Source: Tillandsia leiboldiana (taxonomy: Eukaryota > Streptophyta > Magnoliopsida > Poales > Bromeliaceae). Taken from it: a DNA stretch of 64,000 nt. The position numbers and the translations under genes were made by a program. The notes beneath the pieces are model-generated. The model was not told the origin of the DNA. It did no database searches and saw only the letters and a program-made list of their open reading frames with translations. Location: assembly GCA_029204045.2 (NCBI GenBank), contig CM055066.1, positions 18,362,484 through 18,426,483 of the forward strand, in the 5' to 3' direction. Shown piece by piece: positions 51,755 to 63,161 of this stretch. The number at the start of each line of letters is the position of its first letter. Within the stretch, counting starts at the first letter, position 1.

Positions 51755-54711
51755 TACAACCCTGTTTTTGCGCTCGACTACACCATTCTGCTGAGGTGTA
51801 TAGGGCGCAGAGAATTCATGTTTTATGCCATTGAAAGTGCAAAAATCAATGAATTTAGAATTGATGAATTCTCCACCTCTATACTCCGAACACGAACGAT
51901 CTTTTCATTTTTCTCAATCATAACACGATGACATATCTCATGAAAAGAATCGAAAGTATCCGCTTTCTCTTTTAAAAATGTTACCCATGAATATCTAGAG
52001 AAATCATCAACCAAAAGAAAAATGTACCATTTACCTCCCAAACTTGGTTGACGAGTCGGGCCCATTAAGTCCATGTGCAGTAATTCTAATGGCCATTTGG
52101 TTCCCACGTGGTTCAAGTTCTTGTGCGCGGCCCTTGATTGTTTTCCCTTTTGACAACCTCCGCACACAATGTTTTCTTTAAAAGATAATTTAGGAACTCC
52201 CTTAACCACGTCTTTATTTGAAATCCTTGCTAATTCCTTGAAATTTATGTGACCTAGTCTTTCATGCCAAAGAGTTTCATTTTCAAGTGACACTAGGTTA
52301 CAATTTTCAGAAATTTTGTTAAGAACTACATAGCAATTATTTTTAGACCTAACCCCTTTCAAAAAGAATAAATGGTCCTTATCAGTTACAATATATTCTG
52401 CAGAAGAAAAATTAACTGAAAAGCCATTATCACAAAGTTGACTAATGCTAATGAGGTTAGTCTTAAGGCCTTCGACAAATAAAACTTTGTTCAAAACCGG
52501 GCCTTCTGGAATAGTAATTGTTCCTTTTCCAACAATTTTTGAAGAACGACCGTCTCCGAAAACTACAAGTCCTCCGGAGGTTTTCTCTAAAGTTTGAAAA
52601 TAATTTTTGTCACCGGTCATGTGACGGGAACATCCACTATCCAGATACCAAGACAAGTTGTCATAAGCATGCCAAGAAGTATGAATGACAAGACAAGGGA
52701 AGATTTCACCTTTGCGCACCCAAACCTTTTTGGACTGCGTCGGTAATGTTTGTAAAGCTATTCTCCTTGGTGAAAGCGTCTTGTTTGATTGATCGCTTTT
52801 CTTTGATGACGTCGTCTTGTTAGGTGAACTACCAAGGTTCCTATCCTTTGAAAAATTCTCCTTCGATTTCTGGGGAATGACCTTGTTGGTAGTTATTGCA
52901 AGAGGCGCTTGATTTGATCGTTTCGCTCCAATCTTGCAATTTCTTCTTATGTGCCCTGCAAAACCACAACGAAAACATACCTTTGTACTTGTTGAACCCG
53001 AAGTAGGTGAGGTAGGCTTGTTGTCGTTGAATGCATTGATTTCCGTCGTCGGAGGAGGAGACACCGACTGGGGCACAAAAATTGTTACACTCGAACAAGG
53101 ACTGTCTCCAGTTCGACTGTATCCAAGGCCCAAACGATTTGTTTAACCAAGACCAAGCATCTTATCCAACTTGCTCCTTCCAGAAGAAAATCGCTTCAAA
53201 TCATCCTTAAGTTGGAATATGGTCTTCGTCATTTCCATCTTTTCTTGACGAGTCTCGGAGTAGAGCTTCAAGAAGTAATTTGCTTTATCCACCAATTTGA
53301 TGTGTTCCTTCTCGAAATGCTCGTTCTTCTCTTGAAGGGAAACATTTACTTTAATCAAGTTGTCCCTTTCCACTTCAAGAGCGTTTGAGAGAGAAGTTGC
53401 CCTTTTTGCTTCTTCTTCGAGATCCTGCAATCTTCTTCTCAAACTCTTATTGTGCTTTGCCAATTTCTTTGAATCATTTAAAAGTTTATGGTAGGCAAAA
53501 GCAAAGTCTTCACCTTCGGAATTACTCAGTTCATCATCTGTTGCAGTTTTTTCAACCTGGGAGGAGTTGGATAATGAACCGGATGTACTTGCCAAATAGC
53601 ACACGTAAGATGAAGTTGTGGACGCGTGGAATGACGTTGCGTTGTTTTCTTCATCACTGGAAGATGACTCATTGGACGTTGAGGTGTCATCCTAAGTGAC
53701 GGCTTGCATCGTCTTCTTCTTTGTCGGATTCTTATTGGGACACTCCGTTGAGATGTGACCGTAGCCTCGGCACTTGAAGCATTGGACTTGTCCCTCCGAG
53801 TTTTTCTTATCCTTTGAAAAACTCTCTTGCTTTCTTGACTTAAAACCTGAAGTTCCTTTGCCTTTCTTCGACTTTACGAAGGATGAAGTTTTGCTTGAAT
53901 TACCCCTTCGAAAGCTTCGGCGAAATTCCCTTGTCAAAAATGCAAGTTGCTTCTCAAAATCCTCCATTGATAGGTTCTCATCATCATCTGAGGAGGATGA
54001 ATCCACGTCTTCTTCCTTTGTTGATTTCAATGCAAAACCTGAAAACTTAGAAGAAGATGGCTTTCCAGAAGAATAGTTAGTAGAAAAGGTCATTTCATAA
54101 GTTTGAAGTGGACCAACTAATTCTTCTACTTTGATTTCATCCGGGTGTTTAACTGTTTCAATGGCCGCAACCTTAGGGCGAAATCTTTCAGGAAGAGTCC
54201 TTAAAATCTTTCTTACAACTTTAGATTCTGGAATTTTCTCTCCCAAGTTAGCACATGTATTTACGATATCTTGCAATCGTGTATAGTAATCAGTGAAAGA
54301 TTCATTTTCTGCCATAAAAATTGAGTCAAATTTGCTCGTAAGCATTTGCAGTTTTTGAATCTTCACAAGGCTTGTTCCCTCATGTGTAACTTGTAGAACA
54401 TCCCAGATTTCTTTCGCAGTCTCACATGCAGAGACGCGAGAGAATTCAGTTTGCGACAAAGCATTAAATAAGGTGTTAATTCCTTTGCCGTTGTAAGAAG
54501 ATAAATCAATTTCTTCCTTGGTCCATTTCGACCTAGGTTTGATGGTGCGAACATCAGCAATAATTTCATTAGGACTTGTCCATCCATACTCGATTGATTG
54601 CCACACCCGTTCATCGATGGAAATTAAAAATACTCTCATCCGTACTTTCCAGTAGGCATAGTTTGTTCCATCGAAGAACGGGGGTCTGTTGATGTTTCCA
54701 CCTTCAACCAT
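51755..54711 (-). pseudogene. SIRE-type copia gag-pol, truncated in integrase
   Basis: One continuous frame from the ATG at 54711 (MVEGGNINRPPFFDGTNYAYWK) with two nonsense changes: TGG to TAG at 53692 (MQAVT-stop-DDTS) and CAA to TAA near 53143 (LGLG-stop). Domains: UBN2 gag; CCHC CFKCRGYGHISTEC (near 53780); coiled coil (53150-53560); second knuckle CFRCGFAGHIRRNC (near 52950-52990); protease YLDSGCSRHMTGD (near 52615-52655); GAG-pre-integrase HERLGHINFKELARI (near 52250); integrase start LLHMDLMGPTRQPSLGGKWYIFLLVDDFSRYSW. A single-base loss at the second catalytic Asp codon (near 51885) shifts the frame. The sequence ends at VVERKNRVV, so RT, RNase H and the 3' LTR are missing. It is much better preserved than 1392-4849. 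Confidence 0.92.
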
Positions 54712-54730
54712 TGTTTACAACCCTATTCCC

Positions 54731-54742
54731 GCTCTGATACCA
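54731..54742 (-). promoter_or_regulatory. Primer-binding site of the truncated copia
   Basis: The - strand reads TGGTATCAGAGC, two bases inside the LTR end at 54745 and upstream of the ATG at 54711. Confidence 0.9.
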
Positions 54743-54744
54743 CT

Positions 54745-56042
54745 TGTTGGGTTATAATTATATGGATCTGAACAGGGGAAAAAACACCTAGAGGGGGGTG
54801 AATAGGTGTAAACAATAAACACTCAAAAATCTTTGCGTAATAAAACTCAATGCGGAAAAGTAAATAACACGCAGGATTTTACGTGGGAAAACTCCAAAAC
54901 CAGGAGTAAAAAACCACGGGACCTATCACACGGTGAAATCAACTAAGATTAAACACGTACAAAGGTGATATACCGTACTCACACACGACTCAACCTTTTT
55001 CCATATGCTCCAAGTTGATCTTCTCCGCTCGCTCCGCAACGCGCCTCGAATCCACGATTTGCGTCCAACGCCGAATCCATGGCATCCAATGTCGAGTCCA
55101 CGACGTCCAACCGAATCCACGGTCTCCACCAAGTAGTACATATCGATCACACGAACGTACCTCGCTCCGAATCCACGAGAGCAGTAACACCTTGAGTCCA
55201 CAAGGCCATGCGAATCCACGCGCCGATTTTTAGGAAAATCATTGTTTTGTTGGTGGTGACAATCCGCCGAATACTTAGATCAAAGATAGATCGGAAATAC
55301 CATCTAAATATTCATTAATTTGATTCTACTCAAAATCTGAGTTTGAAAACCTAGAATCAAATTAATCCATATAGATGAAGAAACATAGAATAGATCTAGT
55401 TTTTCCTTTCTTCTCTATATGTGTGGATTTTTCTAAGTTTTCTCCGTTAATTTTTTCCAGTCATTTACGGAGTACAAAATTTATTTTGGATTACCCTAAA
55501 AGATAGAATTATGGTTTACTTATAGGTTAGAAACCATTGGAAGAGGATAAGAATCAAAAACTGACTGTAACAAACTTTTTCCCGCACGATGGTCCGGACT
55601 GGATTTGGCTTGATCCGGACTGTCGTTGTTTTTCAGAGAATTCCTGAAAAATCATGTTCGGGGTCTGGACTGAAGTATCCACAGTCCGGACTGTTCATGC
55701 GATTTCTGCAAAATCCACGTTCGGGGTCCGGACTGAACCAAGGGTGTTCTAGACTGGATTTGCGCATGAACCTACCTACGTTCGGGGTCCGGACTTAAGT
55801 AGCCTGATCCGGATCATGAACATATAACACTCCAGTTTTCTGATTTTTAAGCGATTAAAAATCCATCCAAGTGTTTCTACACTACAAGAAGTATTCGGAT
55901 CACCAAAATTATTTAGTTAAACATACCTGATCCATTTGAATTCTTCTTTCTTGAGATTGAGGTATATGATCCACACATCTTCATCTTCAATCTTCAAGAT
56001 TTAACCACTTTCACGAAATACGCCAAGACAAATTCCTTAACA
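54745..56042 (-). mobile_element. 5' LTR of the truncated copia (1298 bp)
   Basis: On the - strand it starts TGTTAAGGAATTTG at 56042 and ends TAACCCAACA. Palindrome array at 55590-55820 (mainly GGTCCGGACTG, with one GATCCGGATC site at 55806) and CGAATCCACGA array at 55047-55220. It is intermediate in motif type between the LTRs at 4883 and 46524. Confidence 0.9.
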
Positions 56043-56390
56043 CCCGGCACATGTTTCGTTTTGATTAAACAGGGGATATGGTGATTCATGAGGGGGAAGT
56101 GGAATGCTATGGGGTATCGGTTTGTTTACTACAGTTTTTATAGCATTACCTGTTATCATCTACTTTATTTGTCACTGACTCCCCACATTGTGACAGATCC
56201 GAACAGGGGTGGGAACCGGGACGATGGTGAGACTGCATTTAGAGGACCTTAGCCGCTTGAGGCAGTCATACGTCTTATTTACTTTTGGTTATCTCTTTTA
56301 CTTTTGGTTAGTAGGCTAGTGATTATTTGTTGGTAGAACAATTGTGGATGTTAGGTTGAGATCCTAACTTAGTGGTGACTTCTTTATTGC
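56043..56390. other. Unassigned fragment between copia and LARD-2
   Basis: 348 bp without a coding frame. It is not the continuation of the LARD-1 LTR as I can read it. The tail (TTACTTTTGGTTA twice, TTTGTTGGTAGAAC) has the look of a gypsy LTR R-U5 end, but no terminus or repeat confirms this. Confidence 0.35.
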
Positions 56391-57074
56391 GTTCACGCCC
56401 CGGGTGTAAACCGGAACCCGGGCCCGTCTACAGATCCGCCGTGCACACGGTATTTCCCGCGTACACGAAGCGCCAAACCTGCTCAGATATAAGAGATAAT
56501 AATAAAAGAGCAATAAAAACAGAGCTGAACTAAAACTAATACATCTCAGACTGAAGCTGGAAATAAAATACAATACATCTGTATAAATGATACATCTGTC
56601 TCTCCCAGCACACCAAAATAAATACAACCTGCTGGCAAAGCCAGTCCCAAAGTAAAAGTACAACCGTCTGAGGAAACATGGGTACACCAACAGTCCAGCT
56701 AACTCGCTCATCCTGCCTCGAGATCTATCTACTCAGCCGTCCTCTCTCCTCGACCCGTCGCTGAAGCCCAGCAGCACCCGCAGAAGACAATGCAAAACAA
56801 GAGAGAAGAAAAAGAGGAAAGAAGAATGGAGGTGAGAACTACTAGTAAACCAGTAACCTCCCCTAGTGGGTAAAACCTCAAACTCAGACAGGCCCACTAG
56901 GACTACCAGAGGCGAAAATAAAACAAAGGTGGTAAGCTATAAGTAAAACTACTGATGAAGAAGCTACCACTATGCCTCAAAAATGCCAAGCAAAAAGAAT
57001 AGCTAAGTATGTGCATCAGAATATAAATAACTGCCTAACTAAACCCAATCCGTACACCAGTAAACACTGGTACT

Positions 57075-57410
57075 GCCTGCTATGCCTGCCAAATCGGGTA
57101 TGCCAGCCTACGCATAACACCGATAGGGGATAGGAGTCTCAAGGACTCAAAGTCTGTAGCCTGCTATGCCTGCCAAATCGGGTATGCCAGCCTAGGCAAA
57201 ACACCGATAGGGGATAGGAGTCTCAAGGACTCAAAGTCTGTAGCCTGCTATGCCTGCCAAATCGGGTATGCCAGCCTACGCATAACACCGATAGGGGATA
57301 GGAGTCTCAAGAACTCAAAATTTGTAGCCTGCTATGCCTACCAAATCGGGTATGCCAGCCTACGCATAACACCGATAGGGGATAGGAGTCTCAAGGACTC
57401 AAAGTCTGTA
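57075..57410. repeat. 84-bp tandem repeat, four copies (LARD-2 3' LTR)
   Basis: Units starting GCCTGCTATGCCTGCC begin at 57075, 57159, 57243 and 57327, an exact 84-bp period with few changes. The 5' LTR carries the same repeat from 63846 (next unit 63930), continuing off the window edge. Confidence 0.92.
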
Positions 57411-57595
57411 TATCGCACACTCCGGAGTGGCACTCGATGGGAGCGACCCACACGAGTAAAATGCCTGAGTAATAAGTATCATAGGAGAATAAGTCCGCAG
57501 GACTGGATCATGACACTGATCTAAGTGGAAAAGAACCATCCACTAAAAGAAGCCCAAATCCTCTCCCCGATCTGATGCAATAACAACTGTCCGGT

Positions 57596-58387
57596 CAACC
57601 GCCCAAAATCCGCGGTTGCCGCAATACCCTGCCATCACAGCCTGCCTGTCCCAATTCCCAAATGTCTGACTACACTATCCCAGCCCCTGCTCGATCCCGA
57701 GCGTACTATCCCCTAAGTCTAGATAACTGGAGAAAGAATAACAGCATGGTTTCTCCTAAGTCAGTTCCAGCATGATAGTGTAGCAGAAAAAGGAGGCCTA
57801 TCTAGGCGACCATACAAGCATGCAAAAGTCCTTTACTTAATAACATGATTTCGGGTATTCTTATTCTAACAAATTAGAGTATGCTATTTCATGAATATCC
57901 ACTGTACCAAGTTGCCATAAGCCGGTCTCTATACATGCATAAGATGTTCCAATATACAAATAACATAATATGGTTTAACAAACTATACCCAAGGGGTTTT
58001 AGACAACATATCTTTTGCAAGAATTAAACATTTTATTAATACCTAGTCCTTTAGAGATGCAAGTATCAACCACAAGCCCATTCCTTCCAATTAAGCATGC
58101 AATATTTATTCTACTAGTATACTAGCAATATAACATAGGACTAGCTCCAATATGCCTAGTGGGTTATCACAAGTAGAAGGATTACAACGGTACCCACATC
58201 CGACATCCGGTCAACCGCCTACTATCCGCGGTAGCCGCAAGTCCACCGACCACAACAAGTCCAACTCCTGACCTCCAGTCAACCACCCAAAATCCGCGGT
58301 TGCCACAAAGCCCTCTAGTCCAATATCATGCCCATGCACCGATGTCGTATAACCGACATCCGGTCAACCACCCAATATCCGCGGTCG
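57596..58387. repeat. Dispersed CAACCGC...GCGGTTG stem-loops in LARD-2
   Basis: A perfect copy at 57596-57618 and one- or two-mismatch copies at 58212-58234, 58280-58302 and 58365-58387, all with nine-base loops and all preceded by CCGGT or CCAGT. Confidence 0.6.
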
Positions 58388-59877
58388 CCGCCAAAACCCA
58401 TAATCTACAATCCAGGCCCCGGCCACACTATCCCAAACCCCTACTCAAACCCGAGCAACATGAACCACCTGACTAATGAAAGGGAGAAAAGAAGCAAACA
58501 AGGTTTCTCCTAAGTCAAGTTCCAGCATGAAGGTGTAGCGATAAAAGATGGCCTATCTAGATGTCCATACAAGCATGTTATTGTCCTCATGCAGATTGAA
58601 AGAAGTATAACTACTAATAGTCCCACATGTGTAATAGGTAATAGTTCCGCATAGATATAACCATCATGCTAAAGTCAATTAAACACTTACACATGTCTAA
58701 AATTCACTGACTACCCTCACATAAGCCATCGGCCTATACATGTCCAAAAGAGCCCCAAGTAGTGCCTACTAACAAGATATTACACATTGTCCAAACATGA
58801 CACTAACTACCACATGTAAGATTATGTACTACTATTAGATCCATGCCAGCATGTTTAAGTTCCAAATACAATCATAATTCCAACTTAGCAGTTTCCTAAA
58901 AACATTCCCGACATGATATGTCTCATATGATAGGCTCTTAAGATTAGCAATTATCGATCATAACGTTCCAATAAAAATCTCTTTAATATTCCTAGTGGGT
59001 ATGTCAGAAAAATGAGGGATAGAGCAACTACCCACCTCGATCGCTAATTCCAAGTCCAAAAGTGAAGTCCTCGCCCTAGTCAGTCGACCATCACAAACAT
59101 TGTACAACATGCCCCAAAACATACACAATTAAACATACAAAGCTCCAACAAAATCTATCCAAACACAACAGTCCAATGTTGCCCTGTTTTTACCTACGGA
59201 AATGGCTCGGAAAATTCCAAGAAAAATACTGTCACGATCCTCGCGACGAACCGGTCGAAACGAGTACCTCCACGTTCAAATCCGAGTTTCCTACACTGAG
59301 AAACTAATTCGACAAGGGAACCACCCCGAAATAAACCGATCTCAAAAACTGTAGCACTACTTTCTGTAAATAGAGATTTTCCACCTTCGAAAAATATTCA
59401 GAAAATTCCCAGAAAATTTGAGAGTGTTCCTTGCGCTGTGTAGATGAAAAACACCTCTTGGCACGCCTCGATCCGACGCTTGTGAGCAAAGATATCGCCG
59501 AAAAACCACAGTGCTGTCCAAAACTCCGCCCAAGAAAAAGGGTCAAATGAAAGCACGGGGAACTTGATAAACTCGAAACGAGAGGAAACTCAAATCACGA
59601 AGATCGTAGCCCTACCTGTCGAGAAGCCAGCGGTACAAGAATCGACAAAAACGGTGGTCGGAGTAAGCCGGGGGAGTCCTCGCACCAAAACGCGACGAAA
59701 AAGATCACAAGCGAACGAGCGTCGTGCCGCACCATAAAAATGAAAACCTCAGGATCCGTGCCGCAGAAAAATTCGGGAATCTGCAGATAGAACCGGCTCT
59801 GGGAGAGGAGGAAGTCTTGTGAAGGTCCCCCTGTGAGAAGAGGAACAGGGAAAAAGCTTTCTGCGGTTGAACTCGGC

Positions 59878-59886
59878 TTATATATA
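59878..59886 (-). promoter_or_regulatory. TATA box of the LARD-2 3' LTR
   Basis: The - strand reads CCTATATATAAGCC, downstream (in element sense) of the CACGTG cluster at 60083-60226. Confidence 0.6.
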
Positions 59887-60082
59887 GGATGGAAGAACAA
59901 ATCGGAAAATGACGCTTGAGTCCCCACTTCCGGGTGCCCGGAAAATTCGGGCCGCTACAGTGTTGGGCCCGGCCCAACACTGTGCGGGCCCGAATCCCCC
60001 ACGGGCCTCCACGTCGCCCCGCAAACAGCGGACAGCCGCGCGGGCCATCCACCGCGCGACGCGTGGCCAAACGCGGCGACCA

Positions 60083-60226
60083 CACGTGGCGGGCCCGATC
60101 GCGGGAAAACGCGGTCAGCGCGCCCACGTGCCGCCTGCGGCCCCTGCCAGGCGCGAATCCCGAGGCCGTCACACCAGTTTCGTGGACCGGGCACACGTGG
60201 ACCGGCCAACCAACGGTCGCCACGTG
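60083..60226 (-). promoter_or_regulatory. CACGTG cluster upstream of the LARD-2 TATA box
   Basis: Four CACGTG hexamers (60083, 60125, 60194, 60221) lie within 144 bp, with GGTCCAC/GTGGACC and CCAAC boxes between them. It matches the arrays at 8141 and 37888. Confidence 0.6.
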
Positions 60227-60791
60227 GCCCCGCCCGGTCCACCGTACACCCCGCGCCCTCCGTAGACCGCGCCCCGCGGACCGGCCCACTCCCGAGCCTC
60301 CACGCGTCTAGCCCCCGGTGCACGCCCGCCGCGTGGACCGGGCGGCCCGCGCCTCTGCCCGCCGCGCTCCGCCGCTGCCCGCCGCCGCCGGCGCTGCCCG
60401 CCGACCGGAACAGTAACCCCAAGCCTCGAAAAACGCGCTTTTGCATCCAAACTCCGAAAAATACAAGTAGATAGTCCATTTTCACCGTTTTCGCTCGCTG
60501 AATCCAAATCCGGTGTCCGATTTGCCAAATTCTAATTCCAAAATTTGTCGAATGCATCCAGACAAGTGTTTTTACCCCAAATTTCGCGCTGAGTCCAATT
60601 TTGATATCTGTTCCACGCGAGAACACTTCTAAACACTCAACGGGGTCCTCCGATCACTCACGTGATCCATTTTAAGCCCGAAATCCAACACTTGTGCCCA
60701 AATTGTGCACAATCACCACCGACACACCACGTTGGCCTCTAGAAGCCACCCAACGCACTGCAACAGCTCTGCGGAGATCCAGGTCATCACA

Positions 60792-60803
60792 TCCTCCCCC
60801 ACT
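60792..60803 (-). promoter_or_regulatory. Polypurine tract of LARD-2
   Basis: The - strand reads AGTGGGGGAGGA, identical to gypsy-B and LARD-1, adjoining the 3' LTR start at 60791. Confidence 0.88.
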
Positions 60804-63142
60804 AAAAGAAAGTTTCATCCTCGAAACTAAAACCATTTCTCAATCCGGAACCTCAACCAAGTAGAGGCGGGTAAATATCCAATCATCCACCACTCAAACT
60901 CCCAAGGCTGTCTAATACCTCCTCCAGAGACGCGATGCAATCCTCGGGTCTCTAACTAGAACAAAATAGAGGCGGGCACTCCAGAAAACCGCACCACCTC
61001 AACCAAGTACAGCTGGGCTAACCGCTCGAGCTACTAAGTAGTCTGCATCGGTACAAGCATCCGCTCCTCCCAGGGCCCCCGATAATCCAACCACAAGTCC
61101 ATCGGCACAAAAGCTTGATCCAAGTACATCTATACTCCCGAGGTATCCAATATAAGTCCCCCAACTGATCACGTAGACTCTGATCTCAAGTCTTTAAACC
61201 GTCAGGATGTAGCAGCAATTCCCCAACTCTCCGACATCAACACACAGCCATATGCAGTCGAGAAAACCAGATTACAAATCCACCTTCAGGAAGACCCGGG
61301 ACCCTTACAGCTGGTAAATCAAATCCTCCATGCTCGACAAGGGTGCTAGCTCCAGATGGTCACTTCATCTAATTCCCGGGGATCCACGCAAAGCCGAAGT
61401 GAACCAATCTTCCACAACTCGAATAGCACCGGCGCCTCCAAAGGCGACACACTTGGTCTGACAACATTCCCAAAACTTCGAATCCTGGAGTTGTGTCCTC
61501 AACTCCCAAACTAGTGACATGCTAGACAACTCCGATAGGAGATCAGCCGGGAACTCGCAACCAAAGGGGGTATCCCCCGAGTCCCGGCGCCGCCGTAGGT
61601 CCCTCAACCACGCCAGCCAAAAAGGCTACGCATCCACTGCGAAACATCCGCCTCGCTCACGAAGTCAAAACTAAAGAGGCGAAGATAACCCTCAAGCAAC
61701 CCAGGTACACCAACACCTCCGGGCCTGGCTCCCCAAGAAAATCGTCCTCGCGGCATAATCAACCGCCGCGAAAGAACAACCGCACTAGCCAGCCCAACGG
61801 GTACCACAACAACATCCCGCAGCTGAGCTAAGACCATCAGGTCTACCGGCAAAATCCAGGACTCAAGCTGCACCGGGCAGGACCAACAACTCTCCTCCAC
61901 GTGCCAAGCGCGATCGGGAAAAATAAGCCTCCCGTGCACGTGGTGACCATCCTACCCCTAACCCAAGCAATGAAGCAAAAGCACTACCCACCAAGAAGGG
62001 AATACTCCCGTATCAAAAAGATACGAACCCAAAAGCCCGGAGCAACTCAATCCTACTACCACGCCGACCGTTGTAACCTATGTGCTCTGACAGTCTCAAA
62101 AATCCCCTATCCTGGAAAAAGAAATCGGGAATGCCTCATCCGACTGATCTGTCCTCCATCACCCGGCGCCAAGCGCCTCAATCAGAACTCGCCTCAGGTG
62201 GCACATCCCAAATCCTAAGGAACTACAATGCCACGCTCCATACCCGGCCCCTACTCCAATGAGGCGTCCCTAATCCGTAATGGAGGGACCCAACGAGTTA
62301 AAAGGTATCCTGGCGCAATCCACTCTCAGACACTCACATCCTATGCGCCCCGTCCCTCTACACATGGAGCGTGCAGTTCAGCAACTGCGTTAACTCTTGA
62401 CACAAAAGGCCTCCAAGTACTCTCTATCCCCCACCGAACACGACCCTGCCTCCAAAGGTTCCCTACTCAATCCCACGAATCGGAATGACTCATCCGCCAA
62501 AACTGGCTCACTCGATCAAAGCAATCCCACAGCTTTCCCGCAGTCAACTATCCACCCTGCCATGGTGCCCCAGCACTAAACGTCGGGACGGAGGGGGCTA
62601 CTCGATACTCCGACAACTGTGCCACTGCGCTGCTCCGACAACGGTGTCACTGCGCTGCTCCGACAACGGTGTCACTGCTCCGACAACTGTGTCACTGCGC
62701 TGCTCCGACAACTGTGTCACTGCGCTGCTGATCTGCCTCCAACACTCCTACCCTTCGGGTCCGGAGCTCTCAGACTCCAATCTAGTTATCCGGCCCGAAA
62801 CAACCAGCTCAGACCCAACTGTCGCACCAAGGTGCACCCGGGTCAGGGCCCAACGTCGGGGAGACACCGCTCACCACGACAAAACCGCAAATCAGCACAC
62901 CCCAAACACTCGACCCAATCTAGCGAAAGTCAAAGACATCCCCTTATTTTTGTAACTTTATGTTGTCTGCAGCCAACATAACTGTCCCACAAAAATAGGA
63001 TATGTCGATCCCTCTTCACTCACAGGAAGAGTCAAATAAACAAATCACCAACTTTCACAAAATGTCGCGTCTCTCACGCCCTATACTCCTAGGGTCCGCC
63101 AAAAGCCTAGGGTTTCCTAAGTCCCAACAGACCTATCCCTAA
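60804..63142 (-). other. LARD-2 internal domain, non-coding
   Basis: About 2.3 kb with no intact gene. On the - strand near 61800-61870 the phrase WILPVDLMVLAQLRD resembles the stretch preceding DVILGMDWL in gypsy protease, the only pol-like trace. A 27-bp tandem repeat lies at 62609-62735. The segment near 62958-62985 matches the start of the LARD-1 interior (47782), inverted. Confidence 0.6.
62609..62735. repeat. 27-bp tandem repeat in the LARD-2 interior
   Basis: About 4.5 units of CTGCGCTGCTCCGACAACTG plus GTGTCA; one unit lacks nine bases. Because 27 is a multiple of three, it leaves a frame open, which explains the ORFs there. Confidence 0.85.
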
Positions 63143-63154
63143 GCTCTGATACCA
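63143..63154 (-). promoter_or_regulatory. Primer-binding site of LARD-2
   Basis: The - strand reads TGGTATCAGAGC, seven bases inside the 5' LTR end at 63162. Confidence 0.88.
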
Positions 63155-63161
63155 ACTAATT

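Larger units (their letters stand above)
56391..60791 (-). mobile_element. LARD-2 3' LTR (4.4 kb)
   Basis: On the - strand it starts TGTGATGACCTGG at 60791 and runs to GGGGCGTGAAC near 56391, where the last bases are mutated relative to the partner (GGGGCGTGACA at 63162). Contents: CACGTG sites at 60083, 60125, 60194 and 60221, TATA (TATATATAA, - strand) near 59878-59886, four 84-bp tandem repeats at 57075-57410 and CAACCGC/GCGGTTG stem-loops at 57596-58387. No supported gene. Confidence 0.88.

Noticed and set aside
57075..57410. Regular repeats that might suggest a CRISPR-like array.
   Set aside because: Units of 84 bp are contiguous with no variable spacers, and both copies lie inside plant LTRs.
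62485..62981. Overlapping ORFs of 120 and 156 codons in the LARD-2 interior.
   Set aside because: Held open by a 27-bp repeat (a multiple of three); no recognisable protein.
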